NCBI GenBank assembly: GCA_016713275.1
Contig: JADJPL010000011.1
Span: 62,001-126,000, forward strand
Source: Haliscomenobacter sp.
GTDB lineage: Bacteria; Bacteroidota; Bacteroidia; Chitinophagales; Saprospiraceae
Direction: 5' to 3'
DNA: 64,000 bases
How positions within the stretch are numbered: position 1 is the first letter of the stretch; each line of letters begins with the position of its first letter. The notes beneath the pieces were generated by a model. That model saw only the letters and a list, made by a program, of their open reading frames with translations, was not told the DNA's origin and ran no database searches. Below, piece by piece: positions 33,112 through 43,308 of the stretch. A program made the translations under genes and the position numbers.

Positions 33112-34895
33112 TTGGCAACCTCCAACCCTAATAAACTGGACTGGCATTTGTTGTTGCGGGTGATGGCCCAGGCGAAGCCCTATCCGGCAAGTTTCTGGCT
33201 TTCGGCCGTTCTGGCGGTCGTTCTGGCGCCTTTGGCCACGTTGCGGCCTTATTTGGTACAGGTCATGGTCGACGACCACATTTTCAAGTACGACTTGCAG
33301 GGGCTGGGGCGAATGGCTTTGTGGTTTACCGCCGCGCTGGTGCTTCATGCCATTCTTCAATACGTGTTTATATACCAGACGAACTGGCTGGGCCAGGTGG
33401 TTGTGCGCGACTTGCGGGTGTGGGTGTTCCGCCATATCACGTCCTTGAGGCTGTCGTATTTCGACCGAACCCCCATTGGCAACTCGACTACGCGCACCAT
33501 CAACGATCTGGAAACGATCAACACCGTTTTTCCCAGGGAATTATTACCATGCTGGCGGATGTACTGACGCTGATCGTCGTGCTGGGGATCATGTTTTACA
33601 CGAGTTGGAAACTGACGCTGATCTGCATGCTGGTCCTGCCTTTTCTCGTTCTGGCGAGTTATATTTTCAAGGAAAAAGTGAAGGTTTCTTTCCAGAAAGT
33701 GCGCACTCAAGTCGCGCGCATGAACGCATTTTTGCAGGAACGCATCACCGGGATGCGCATTGTTCAAATCTTCCATGCCGAAGCGCAGGAAGCTGGAAAA
33801 TTCAGAAAAATCAACCGCGAATACACGCAAGCGAACCTGGATTCGGTGCTCTACTACGCCGTTTTTTACCCGGTGGTGGATATTATTTCCGCTGCGTCGC
33901 TGGGGCTAATGGTATGGTGGGGAGCTCGGGGAGTGATCTCGGAGGAAGTGACGCTTGGGGCTTTGGTGGCTTTCCCGATCTATCTGAACATGCTATTTAA
34001 CCCTATCCGGTTACTTGCTGATAAATTTAATACCCTGCAGATGGGGCTCGTGGCTGCCGAACGGGTATTCAACTTGTTGGATCAGAGCGAACAAATCGAA
34101 AATTCCGGCACGGTCAAACCCGACCGGCTGCGGGGCGAAGTGGAATTTGACCGGGTCAGTTTGCGTATAATGGCAAGGATTACGTTCTGCGGGACGTTAG
34201 CTTTTCCGTGGCTGCAGGCGAAACGCTCGCCGTGGTACGGGGCTACCGGCTCGGGGAAAAGCACCACCATTGGTCTGCTGAACCGGTTTTACGACTACCA
34301 GGAAGGGAGTATCCGGGTAGATGGGGTGGATATCCGTTCGTATGATCTGTATGCCTACCGCAGGCGCATTGCCCTGGTGCTTCAGGATGTTTTTCTGTTC
34401 TCCGGGACGGTTTTTGAAAACATCACGTTGCGCGATCCGGCTATTAGCAGGGAAACGGTGGTTGCTGCCGCCCGGATGATCGGCGCGCATGCCTTCATCG
34501 AGCGCTTGCCCGGAGGATACGACTATCAGGTGATGGAGCGCGGCGCTACGTTGTCGATGGGCCAGCGCCAGCTGATCTCTTTTGTCCGGGCGTTGGTTTT
34601 CGATCCCGATATTTTGATTCTGGACGAGGCGACGTCCTCCATCGACCCGGAAACGGAAAGTGTGATCCAGTTTGCCATTGAAACTTTGATTGCCAAGCGC
34701 ACGTCGATTATTATTGCCCACCGCCTATCCACCATCCGGCATGCCGGCAAAATCCTGGTGATGCACCTTGGGGAGGTAATAGAATATGGTACGGAAGAAG
34801 AACTGTTGAAAATTGAAGGCGGCCACTACAAGCAGCTTCACGAGATGCAGTTTTTTCAACTTGCCGAAGAAGGAGAAGAAACGAAGTCTTTCTAA
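33112..34895 (+). CDS. ABC exporter, MsbA/LmrA-like (three frameshifts)
   Basis: Half-size ABC exporter with an N-terminal six-helix membrane domain fused to an ATPase domain. There are three single-base shifts: near 33540 (INTVFSQGIITMLADVLTL restored), near 34158 where a T is missing before TTTGCGTATAAT, and near 34243 where an extra C restores the frame. Between the last two the true protein reads FAYNGKDYVLRDVSFSVAAG. Walker A is GATGSGKST, the signature here is LSMGQRQL, Walker B is PDILILDEATSSIDP, and the H-loop is IIAHRLSTI. Joined length is about 594 aa, as usual. The start is uncertain: no ATG, with TTG at 33112 giving MATSNPNKLDW. Substrate could be lipid or drug. Confidence 0.88.
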
Positions 34896-35443
34896 AAATA
34901 AATCCCCTGTCCTCTGCGATAGCCCTCTACGCCCCTGAAAAATGTCAGGATGTGTTCAAAATCCTCCTCTTTGTTGCCGGTAGGGTAGAAAGGCTCGCTG
35001 ACTCCGACTTCTTTGTGGGCAAAATCCAGTTTGACGAGTACCAGCGGTACGTTGGCGCCCAGAGCGATATAATAAAATCCGGTGCGGAGCTGACTCACTT
35101 TTTTGCGCGTTCCCTCCGGCGCCAGCGCGATGATGAGTTCTTCCCTGGATTGGAATAGTTGGACCATGGCTTCCACCATGTTGTTGCTTTTGCTCCGGTC
35201 TACCGGTTGGCCCCCTGTCCAGCGAAAAAACCAACCAAAAGGCGGTTTGAACAGGGAATCTTTACCGATATAACCCGCTTTAATGCCTGTAATTGCCCGA
35301 ACCGTAAAGCCCATAATGAGATCCCACCAGGAAGTATGAGGTGCGGCGATAATGATATATTTAGGGATATCCGATGGGAAGGCGCCGGTAATCTTCCATT
35401 TCCACCACTTAAAATAGACCCATTTTGCCAGCAGGTGTGCCAT
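34892..35443 (-). CDS. 1-acyl-glycerol-3-phosphate acyltransferase family protein
   Basis: Membrane-associated acyltransferase of the PlsC/LPLAT class. The catalytic HxxxxD motif is APHTSWWDLIMG at about residue 35. The acceptor-binding region GQPVDRSKS and the EGTR motif (LAPEGTRKK) are also present. At 183 aa it is short but complete, like other compact LPLAT proteins in Bacteroidota. It likely acylates a lysophospholipid or a related lipid. It is convergent with the exporter gene, overlapping it by four bases. Confidence 0.88.
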   Translation of the reverse strand: MAHLLAKWVYFKWWKWKITGAFPSDIPKYIIIAAPHTSWWDLIMGFTVRAITGIKAGYIGKDSLFKPPFGWFFRWTGGQPVDRSKSNNMVEAMVQLFQSREELIIALAPEGTRKKVSQLRTGFYYIALGANVPLVLVKLDFAHKEVGVSEPFYPTGNKEEDFEHILTFFRGVEGYRRGQGIYF

Positions 35444-35654
35444 GCGCAGTTGAATTGGTGCGTTTCGTAGATAGTCAAATTTGCAGACGGAAGAGGCCGG
35501 GAATTCCCGAAACTGCTTCCCGCCAGGTACAAATTACAATAATACGGACCTTCCGGAAATTCCCAAGGGAAACCTTCAGGCGTTTTTTTCGTATATACGG
35601 TTTCGGTGAGTATATTGCTCCCGTACTATTTTATAGGATAAGTCGGATAATCCC

Positions 35655-37966
35655 ATGAAACTTATTTCCTTGATAGCCTGCTTTTGGCTTACGGCAGCGT
35701 TGCTGCCTGGGCAGCCGCCCTCAACCCGGGGCTCGGATTTGGTTTTTTCCGCTCCAGGGGGTTTTTATGCGCATCCGGTTTCTCTCCAACTCGAATCTCC
35801 CGGAGCCTTGGTGTTTTACACGACCGACGGCTCCACGCCAGGGCCAGAAAAGACCAGGTACGCCGCGCCAATCCAGGTTTCCAGGACGACGGTAGTGCGG
35901 GCGATTGCCATTCGTCCGGATGGGCAGCGCCAGGCGAAAACCCACACGTTTTTTATTGCCGATTTTTCTCCTTCCTTGCCGGTTGTTTCGGTTTCTATAG
36001 CTCCAAAGGTGTTGTTCGACGCGGAGAAGGGCTTGTTCGTTCAGGGGAACGCGGCGAATACCGCCAGGATAAATCTTCCGGGCGCCAATTTTTGGAGCCG
36101 GGAGGAAGTGGTTGCCAATGTGGAACTGTTTGAGCCGTCCGGGGCATGCGTGCATAACAGCCTCACCGGGTTGCGGATGTTTGGAGGGATGAGCCGGCTT
36201 TTTCCCCAAAAGTCTCTTGCCCTGGTTGCCCGGAAAAAATACGGTGCAAGTGATTTCGATTACCCGGTTTTTGGGCCGGAAGGGCCATCCCGTTTTGATT
36301 ACCTGGTATTGCGGAATGGGGGCAGCGATTTTTACGGCGCCCATTTTCGGGATGCCCTCATTACCCAGGTAGTGAAGGGCTGGGACCTGGATGTCCAGGC
36401 CAGCCGCCCCGCCAGGGTTTACCTCAATGGCGTGTACTGGGGGATATACAATATCCGGGAAAAGATCAATGGGTCGTTCATCGCCGCGCATCATCCGGTC
36501 GACCGGGACTCCGTCGACCTGTTGGAGCACCTGTACACCATCAAAAAGGCAGCCGGGTCCAGTACCAGCGCTTGCTTGAATTCCTGGAAACCCACGATCT
36601 GGCCGATCCGGCGCACTATAGCAGGGTGGCTTCCGAAATAGAGGTTTCCAATTTTATAGACCACCAGATCGCGCAGATCTATTTCGATAACCAGGACGCG
36701 GGTGGAAATATCCGGTTTTGGCGGGCACGCCGCCCCGGCGCCCGTTGGCGGTGGATTCTTTTTGATACCGACTGGGGCATGGGCCTTCACGATTCGCTGG
36801 CGTACCGGAACAACAGCCTCGCTTTCCATACCACAGCCGATGGCCCCGCCTGGCCCAACCCGCCCTGGAGCACCTTTATGCTGCGAAAACTGTTGGAGAA
36901 TCCGGAATTCAGGAGTCAATTTCTCAACCGGTTTGCTGACCATCTGAATGCCAGCCTGCAGCCGGAACGGGTTCTGACGCGGATTGAGGCGTTTTACCGG
37001 CAATACCAGCCGGAAATGCCCCGTCATACCGAGCGATGGGGGCAGAACCTGGGGCGATGGGAAAAAGAAGTGGAAGCCCTGCGCACATTCGCCCGCAAAC
37101 GGCCTGCTTTTATGTGGCGCCATCTGGGGGAGGCATTCGAGCCAGGGAGCCCGGTTGCGCTGGAATTGGCGGTTTCGAAAGGAGGTGAAATCGTGGTAAA
37201 CAAGCATCTGCAAGTGCATAACGTGTTTCAGGGATGGTATTTCGCCTCGATACCGGTGGACGTAGAAGCCATTCCGGCCTACGGATACCGATTCTCTCAT
37301 TGGGAAGGGACAACGGCTGGGCAACACAACCCATCCATGAAAATCTCGCTTGCCAGAGGCGCGGTTCGCTTGCAGGCAGTTTTCGAACCCGCCGTTCACG
37401 CGCTTGCGGGCAAGCTGGTCATCAATGAAATATGCCCGGCTGGCGCCGGCGCCGGCGATTGGGTGGAGTTGTTTAACGATTCCAGAAAACCGGTTTCCCT
37501 TAAAGGCATTGAATTGCGCGACCAGTTGGGCCACTCCTTTGTTTTTCCGGATGTGGTCATCGGGGCCAAAGCCTATTTGATCGTGAGTAAAGATCCGGAC
37601 CGGTTCCGCAAGGCGTTTCCCGGCGCGCATCCGGTGACAGGGCCTCTTCCTTTCGGCTTGAACCGGTATGAAGAAGGGTTGTATTTATATGGGCCGCACA
37701 AGGAATCCATAGACAGCGTCGCGTATTGCCTGAGCGGCGAACAGGCAGGGGCCGTGCTTAGCCTCAAGCTGCCCAGCCTGGATAATCAGGACCCCACGCA
37801 CTGGAGTCTGTTGCCGGGGTCCGGTACGCCCAACGCACCCAACCCCTTTTATCTGGAGAGCCGGATTTTTCGGGAACAAAAACAGATTATCCAATTGGGA
37901 ATCCTTGGGTCCTTGTTGTTTGTTGTGCTGATCCTTTATATTTTTCGCCAAAAGGAACCTCTTTGA
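35655..37966 (+). CDS. CotH kinase family protein with chitobiase-like and lamin-tail domains (frameshifted)
   Basis: Exported multi-domain protein. A signal peptide (MKLISLIACFWLTAALLPGQ) is followed by a chitobiase/FN3-type domain (GGFYAHPVSLQLESPGALVFYTTDGSTP) at about 30-100. The CotH domain starts near SLPVVSVSIAPKVLFDAEKG. A missing G in a GGG run near 36557 shifts the frame; the protein resumes YQRLLEFLETHDLADPAHY and finishes the CotH core with ILFDTDWGMGLHDSLAYRNN. A lamin-tail-like domain (KLVINEICPAGAGAGDWVELFNDS) and a C-terminal transmembrane helix (QLGILGSLLFVVLILYIF) follow. Joined length is about 770 aa. CotH proteins are atypical protein kinases; the target here is unknown. 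Confidence 0.85.
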
Positions 37967-37981
37967 CCAGAAAACGCCCAT

Positions 37982-38929
37982 ATGCCCATAACCCGAATGC
38001 GCAACCGGCGCAATCCCAAACCCTTCGAGGAAAACGATCTTGGCTTTGGAACCCGGGTTAGCACCCAGGGCGGCCGGTTGCTCAATAAGGATGGCAGCTT
38101 CAATATTCTGCGTATTGGCCGTCGGCTCTGGACTCCCTACCAGAATCTGGTGGAAATGCCCTGGCCCCAATTCCTGGGGTTGGTGATTTTGTATTATTTC
38201 GTCGTCAACGCCCTTTTTGGAGGCCTGTTTTACCTTTCCGGACTGGAGGGGTTTCATGGCGCTCAGCCGGGCCATTGGCTTCTGGAATACGCCCAATTGT
38301 TTTTTTTTAGCATACAGACCTTCACCACGGTGGGCTATGGAGGCATTAGCCCCCAGTCGCCAATGGCCAACGCGCTGGCTGCTATGGATGCTTTGGTAGG
38401 TATTTTGACGGTGGCCCTGGCCACAGGATTGATCTTCGCCCGGTTTTCCAGGCCCAAAGCGAACATCCTCTTTAGCCGCCATGCGCTGATCGGCCCTTAT
38501 CTCGAGGGGTCGGGGTTCTTTTTGCGCATGGCCAACGGGCGCCACAACAAGCTCATCAATCTGCAGGCCAAGGTAATCATGACCTGGTCGGAGGAATCTT
38601 CCGGGCAGCGGAAGCGCCGGTTCGCGACCTTGCCCCTGGAACGGGACAAGGTTGTCATGTTCCCTTTAAACTGGACTTTGGTCCATCCAATTCAGGAGGA
38701 CAGCCCGCTGTACCAGAAAGGACCCCATGAACTGGAGGAAATGGAAGCGGAAGTCATTGTGCTCCTCGAAGGATACGATGAAACCTTTGCCCAAACGGTA
38801 CATGCCGATACGTCGTATACCTTCAGGGAAATCCTGTGCAACGCGCGGTTCAAGCCCATGTACCATTCCATTGACGGCAAAACCGTTTTGGAACTTGACT
38901 TGATCGATGCGTTTGAAGCAGCGGTTTGA
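37982..38929 (+). CDS. Inward-rectifier potassium channel (KirBac-like)
   Basis: Inner-membrane potassium channel. Two transmembrane helices (FLGLVILYYFVVNALFGGLFYL and ALAAMDALVGILTVALATGLIF) flank the pore helix and selectivity filter FFFSIQTFTTVGYGGISP (TVGYG). The cytoplasmic C-terminal immunoglobulin-like Kir domain (FSRHALIGPYLEG onward, with NLTxx-like LINLQAKVIMTW) fills the rest. At 315 aa the length matches KirBac proteins. The N-terminal slide-helix region includes RLWTPYQNLVEMPWPQF. It follows the CotH gene by 15 bases, so they are co-transcribed. Confidence 0.93.
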   Translation: MPITRMRNRRNPKPFEENDLGFGTRVSTQGGRLLNKDGSFNILRIGRRLWTPYQNLVEMPWPQFLGLVILYYFVVNALFGGLFYLSGLEGFHGAQPGHWLLEYAQLFFFSIQTFTTVGYGGISPQSPMANALAAMDALVGILTVALATGLIFARFSRPKANILFSRHALIGPYLEGSGFFLRMANGRHNKLINLQAKVIMTWSEESSGQRKRRFATLPLERDKVVMFPLNWTLVHPIQEDSPLYQKGPHELEEMEAEVIVLLEGYDETFAQTVHADTSYTFREILCNARFKPMYHSIDGKTVLELDLIDAFEAAV

Positions 38930-39063
38930 GAAAATGATGGCCATATTAAACTTTCCGGCGTGGAGGGAGTCTTATTCCCAGATGCCGGGATTTGGGCATG
39001 GACATGAAATCGGGGAGAAGCTGCAATAATTAAATTGACCACCATTTATGCCGCCTGAAAAGG

Positions 39064-39627
39064 ATGCCTGAAACCGCTATCTCGGACGAACAAATTCTGG
39101 GCCTGATGCAACATCAGCAAACCCGGGAGAAGGGCTTTCGGCTTCTTCTGGGAAAGTACCAGGAGCGCCTCTATTGGCAGATCCGCCGAATGGTGCTGGA
39201 TCATGAAGATGCCAACGACGTGCTCCAAAACTGCATGGTCAAAGTGTTCCGCAGTATTGACCAGTTTGAGGGCAAATCAGCCCTGTATACCTGGTTGTTC
39301 CGGATCGCGACGAACGAGTCGATCACCTTTTTGAACCAGCGCAAAAAACGGGGAAGTACCTCCCTTGATGAGGAAGGTGCGCCCATTGCCAACCGGCTGC
39401 AGGCAGACGCCTATTTTGACGGCGACAAGTTGCAGGCGGCCCTGCATCAGGCCTTGCATGCGCTACCCGACAAACAGCGGCAAGTCTTTAACCTGCGGTA
39501 TTTTGAAGAAATGAGTTATCAGGACATGGCCGCAGTATTGAATACGTCGGAAGGCGCCTTAAAAGCGTCTTTTCATCATGCGGTAAAGAAAATAGAACAT
39601 TACTTCCGCGAACGCGGGTTGGAATAA
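39064..39627 (+). CDS. ECF-type RNA polymerase sigma factor
   Basis: Region 2 (LLGKYQERLYWQIRRMVLDHEDANDVLQNCMVKVFRSI, plus LYTWLFRIATNESITFLNQRK) binds core polymerase and the -10 region. Region 4 (LPDKQRQVFNLRYFEEMSYQDMAAVLNTSEGALKASFHHAVKKI) carries the HTH. At 187 aa the length is normal. Its TAA overlaps the next ATG by one base (TAATG), so the putative anti-sigma factor is translationally coupled. The third gene is a small exported Spy-like protein, suggesting an envelope-stress circuit. Confidence 0.93.
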   Translation: MPETAISDEQILGLMQHQQTREKGFRLLLGKYQERLYWQIRRMVLDHEDANDVLQNCMVKVFRSIDQFEGKSALYTWLFRIATNESITFLNQRKKRGSTSLDEEGAPIANRLQADAYFDGDKLQAALHQALHALPDKQRQVFNLRYFEEMSYQDMAAVLNTSEGALKASFHHAVKKIEHYFRERGLE

Positions 39628-40184
39628 TGCAGGAAATGAACGAAAAATCAAAAGATATGAACCCGAAGGAGGAACTCAGGGACGAACTAAGGGCCTTATC
39701 CCCTTTGCTGGAACAACTGAAGGAAAGCAAGGAAGGGTTTCAGGTTCCGGAAACCTATTTTCAGAACCTGGAGGATGACCTGATGCAGCGCATTCAATGG
39801 ACGCCCCGCCAACCAGTCCGTACGCCATGGTGGCAACCCCTTGCGGCGCAATGGCAAATCCTGCTGCAACCCAGGTACGCTATGGCCCTGGCTTCTATTC
39901 TGGTGCTGATGGCGGTAGGCGGCTATTTGATCGTGCGCACGGCGCCGGGCGCCGAGCCTTGTCAGGATATTGCCTGCCTCACGGTGGAGGAGGTGCGTTC
40001 GTATATCGAAACCAATATTCACGATTTCGATACCCGGACGATTCTGGATGCAGGCGGAAAAGAGGCTTCGTTTGAAGACGTCGGGTTGCCCAGCTCGGTT
40101 TTTGAAGGGGAAACGCTCAGCGAAGACGAGCTCCTGGACGCGCTGGAAGGCCTTGATCCGGATGACCTGGAAACGTTATTTTAA
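39627..40184 (+). CDS. Putative membrane anti-sigma factor
   Basis: A 185 aa protein with an N-terminal acidic soluble part (about 75 residues), one transmembrane helix (YAMALASILVLMAVGGYLIV, near residues 90-110) and a C-terminal acidic tail (EGETLSEDELLDALEGLDPDDLETL). The position directly after, and overlapping, an ECF sigma gene together with the single-span topology support an anti-sigma role. No zinc-binding HxxxCxxC motif is present, so it is not a classical ZAS protein. Function is inferred from context. Confidence 0.75.
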   Translation: MQEMNEKSKDMNPKEELRDELRALSPLLEQLKESKEGFQVPETYFQNLEDDLMQRIQWTPRQPVRTPWWQPLAAQWQILLQPRYAMALASILVLMAVGGYLIVRTAPGAEPCQDIACLTVEEVRSYIETNIHDFDTRTILDAGGKEASFEDVGLPSSVFEGETLSEDELLDALEGLDPDDLETLF

Positions 40185-40203
40185 CCCGGTAAATTTTACA
40201 GTA

Positions 40204-40620
40204 ATGAAACACATTTGGTTAACATTGGTCTTCGCCGCGCTGGCGTCCGCAGGGCTGAGCGCTCAAGGAAATATGGAGTCCAGGATACGGTCCATGCGGG
40301 TGGCGTTTATCACAGAGCGCATGAAACTTACCCCTGAAGAAGCAGAGAAGTTTTGGCCTATTCATAACCAGTACGAAAGCGAAATGAAAAAAATTCGCGA
40401 AAAGTACCGCGCCGAACGCGATTTCCAAACCATGTCTGATCAGGAGGTGGAGCGTTTCCTTACGGACCATCTGGATATGGAAGAAGAACTGCTCAAGCTG
40501 AAACGCGATTATTATACCCGGATGCGGAAGGTCGTTCCTGCCAGGAAACTGGCGATGTATGTACGGGCTGATCTGGATTTTAACCGCAAGCTGATCCAGT
40601 CGCTTCAGAATAGGAAATGA
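40204..40620 (+). CDS. Small exported Spy/CpxP-like protein
   Basis: A 138 aa exported protein with signal peptide MKHIWLTLVFAALASAGLSAQ. The mature part is helical and charged, with MKLTPEEAEKFWPIHNQYE close to the LTxxQ/E motif region of Spy/CpxP-like sensors, followed by MRKVVPARKLAMYVRADLDF. It closes the sigma/anti-sigma operon with a 19-base gap. It probably acts in the periplasm as a sensor or chaperone linked to that sigma factor; this is inference. A GCAGGGA heptamer repeat starts two bases after the stop. Confidence 0.72.
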   Translation: MKHIWLTLVFAALASAGLSAQGNMESRIRSMRVAFITERMKLTPEEAEKFWPIHNQYESEMKKIREKYRAERDFQTMSDQEVERFLTDHLDMEEELLKLKRDYYTRMRKVVPARKLAMYVRADLDFNRKLIQSLQNRK

Positions 40621-40622
40621 GA

Positions 40623-40640
40623 TCAGGGAGCAGGGAGCAG
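40623..40640. repeat. Heptamer tandem repeat (GCAGGGA)
   Basis: TCAGGGA GCAGGGA GCAG, two and a half units, directly after the Spy-like stop. Same unit family as 20979-21007. Confidence 0.65.
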
Positions 40641-40699
40641 ACCTCTTGACGCTGGCAGATAGATTCCAAACGAGTTGTTTCCCGCAGTGCTGTGGGAAT

Positions 40700-40766
40700 A
40701 AGTTCAAGGTTCAAGGAAAAAGGTCCAAACGCAGGATTATCTTTGAGCCTTGAACTTTGAACCTTG
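40700..40766. repeat. Heptamer tandem repeats in an inverted arrangement (GGTTCAA / TTGAACC)
   Basis: AAGTTCAAGGTTCAAGG (40700-40718 with flank) and CCTTGAACTTTGAACCTT (40748-40766 with flank) are complementary with a 30-base spacer. The right run overlaps the first possible TTG start of the DMT exporter gene. Confidence 0.8.
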
Positions 40767-41660
40767 CGTTTTGTGTCAAAAACCATCCAGGCCCATTTGG
40801 CCCTCCTTGGCGTGGCGCTGATTTATGGCGCCAATTACAGCATTGCCCGGGAGGCGATGTCGGGCGGAGAGATCAAGCCTTTAGCGTTTATTGTTTTGAG
40901 GGCGGGCAGCGCAAGCCTGTTATTTTGGCTGTTCGATTCCTGGATCAAAAAAGAACGCATTGCGCGGGAAGATTGGCCCCGTGTAGTGCTGTGCGCTCTG
41001 ACGGGGGTAGCCATCAACATGACCTTGTTTTTCATGGGGCTGCACCTCACCCCGCCGATCAATGCCTCTCTGATTATGACCACCACGCCCATTTTAGTGC
41101 TTTTGGCTTCGGCTATCCTAATCCGGGAGCGGATTACCCCGGTCAAAGTAGCCGGCATTCTACTGGGACTCACCGGCGCCGCCCTGCTTCTTGCCTACGG
41201 AAAGCATCTGGCGTTCAGGAAAGAGCAAATGCTGGGCAACTTGTTTATATTTATCAACGCGGTGTCGTATGGGTTCTATTTAGTGTTGGTAAAGAAGCTC
41301 ATGTATAAATACCACCCGATTTCGGTGAGCAAGTGGATTTTCCTGATTGGGTCGGTTATGGTTTTGCCCTTTGGCTGGGGGCAGCTTCAGGAAGTGCAGT
41401 GGGCCTCCTTTTCTCCGGGGCTGTGGATATCCGTGGCGTATGTGCTCGTATTTACAACATTTATGGCCTATCTGCTCAACGCGTATGCTCTGGCAATCGT
41501 CAATCCATCCATCGTGAGCATTTACATTTATCTCCAGCCCTTACTCGCTACCGGTATTGCGCTCGCATTTGGACAAGACCAACTCGATGCGGTGAAGGCA
41601 GGAGCTGCGGTGCTCATTTTTTCCGGTGTGTTCCTGGTAAGCAGGAAAACTTTGAAATAA
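40764..41660 (+). CDS. EamA/DMT family transporter
   Basis: Ten-helix membrane transporter made of two five-helix EamA repeats (first about residues 15-145, second about 160-295). The C-terminal repeat has the characteristic VFTTFMAYLLNAYALAIVNPSIVSIYIYLQPLLAT. At 298 aa the length is normal. The start is uncertain: TTG at 40764 or GTG at 40773 (VSKTIQAHLALLG), the first of which lies inside a heptamer repeat. The substrate may be an amino acid or nucleotide-related metabolite and cannot be read from sequence. Confidence 0.88.
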   Translation: MRFVSKTIQAHLALLGVALIYGANYSIAREAMSGGEIKPLAFIVLRAGSASLLFWLFDSWIKKERIAREDWPRVVLCALTGVAINMTLFFMGLHLTPPINASLIMTTTPILVLLASAILIRERITPVKVAGILLGLTGAALLLAYGKHLAFRKEQMLGNLFIFINAVSYGFYLVLVKKLMYKYHPISVSKWIFLIGSVMVLPFGWGQLQEVQWASFSPGLWISVAYVLVFTTFMAYLLNAYALAIVNPSIVSIYIYLQPLLATGIALAFGQDQLDAVKAGAAVLIFSGVFLVSRKTLK

Positions 41661-41859
41661 AAAATATAAGCAAAAACTTAATACGTTGCTCCGTGTCTTT
41701 GGGCGCCCCGTGCGCCAAACGAAGCCGGTCCGGCCCGGTTCGGCCGCCTTATATAACCGTTCTTTATAAACTGTTTATTGACAATATGTTATCCTTATCG
41801 ACCGTTTTCCTTTCTTAGCCGACCGTTCCATTAATGCGCTTTCCCAAGGGCGGAAAGGT

Positions 41860-41891
41860 GTTGTTGAAGGCCGTCCTTTTCAGTATATTTG
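41860..41891 (+). promoter_or_regulatory. Bacteroidota-type promoter for the TPR protein
   Basis: GTTG at 41860-41863, 20-base spacer, TATATTTG at 41884-41891. This is a strong fit to TTTG-N19..21-TAnnTTTG, 26 bases upstream of the ATG at 41918. The remaining 41661-41859 shows no gene. Confidence 0.65.
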
Positions 41892-41917
41892 AAAGCAAAT
41901 AGGTTAAATAGACGACC

Positions 41918-43308
41918 ATGTCAACATCGGGTTCTGATCTCCGTCCGGATTTGCATCAGCTTTTGACCATTCTGGAAACCATGCTGCAAGAAGAGCAAGA
42001 GGTGTTCTTTTCTGAACCCGAGTTTGAACTGCTTGCCGATTATTTTGAAGACGACGACCAGCCCGGCCGCGCGCTGGAGCTGATCAACGCCGCTTTGCGG
42101 CATTATCCCTATACCCTGGATCTCCATTTAAGAAAAGCAGAACTCCTCCTTAGGGCTTCGGAAGCACATAAAGCCCTGGAAGCCCTGGATGGCGCGATGC
42201 ACCTCAATCCCTTCGAACTGGATATATGCCTTCTACGGGCAGAATCGCTGGCGTTTCTGGGTGAATACGAGGCAGCCCTTGATGTACTTGAAGACCGGTT
42301 TGCCGAATCAGAAACCCCGGATGACCGGTCGGACATCCTCTACATCCAGGGCCTGATCCTGGAGCAGATGGAAGAGTACGAGGGGATGTATCAGGCCCTT
42401 CGCTCGGCATTGGAATGGCGGCCCGGGCATCCCGAGGCGTTGGAGCGATTCGGAATAGCCGTAGAGATTACCCGCAAGTACAAAGAAAGTATCGTGTTTC
42501 ACCAGGCGCTGGTCGACGACCATCCCTATACCGCGCTGGCCTGGTTCAATCTGGGGCAGGCTCTGGCCTATGAAGCGGCTTATGAGGACGCTCTCGAAGC
42601 CCTGGAGTATGCCTTTCTCATCGACCCGGCGTTTGAAATGGCCTACCGGGAGTACATCGAACTCTGTTTTGAACTCCGGGATTACGCCAACGCCCTCCGG
42701 GTAATCGAAGAGATGCAGGAGCATTTTCCGGCCGATTCCGATCTGGCGATGCGCGCCGGACAGTGCCATTTTTATATTGGGTCCTATCCGGCAGGACAAA
42801 AAGCGTTGCTCCATGCGCTTCGCCTCGATCCCCTGAACGACGAAGCCTTGTTCTTTCTTGGAAAATGCTTCGCTGCGGAAGAAAACTGGCCTAAAGCGAT
42901 CCAGTATTTTTCCAAAGCGATTCGTATTGATGGGGAGCAGGAAACTTATTTTGCCGCCATGGCCGATGCCCAGGCCCGTATCGGAAATGATAAAGCGGCC
43001 GAACATTATATCCAGCAAGCCATTTCCCTCGCGCCGGAGGAAGTCTATTATTGGATTACCTACGCTTCCTTTCTCTTGGCAAAAGGAAAGGCCCGCAAAG
43101 CCTGGGCTATGTTAGAAAACAGCGATGCCATGGGCTTTGGTCCTGAGTTGGAATATGCCCGGGTCGCCTGCCTTTTCGCCCTGGGACGGAAACAGGAGGC
43201 CCTTTTGGTACTCGAAGAAGCGCTGCTGGAGGATTTTCGACAGCCACCCCCGGGATCGAAACCGACCCCCAGGTGCGGTCCCTGATCCATATCTATTCGC
43301 CAATATAG
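41918..43308 (+). CDS. Tetratricopeptide repeat protein (frameshift near the end)
   Basis: A cytoplasmic helical-repeat protein with about ten TPR units across its length (for example PGRALELINAALRHYPYTLDL, YEDALEALEYAFLIDPAF, WPKAIQYFSKAIRIDGEQETY). No signal peptide and no enzymatic domain. The frame reads to 43285, but near 43238 a missing T would allow the more natural ending FSTATPGIETDPQVRSLIHIYSPI with a stop at 43308. Length is about 463 aa. TPR proteins mediate protein contacts; the partner is unknown. It has its own good promoter, and a heptamer hairpin lies after it, shared with the convergent cyclophilin gene. Confidence 0.85.

Noticed and set aside
33321..33540. Alternative upstream coding frame for the ABC exporter
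   Set aside because: The sequence in that frame is not membrane-like; the frame from 33112 gives the expected helices up to the shift near 33540.
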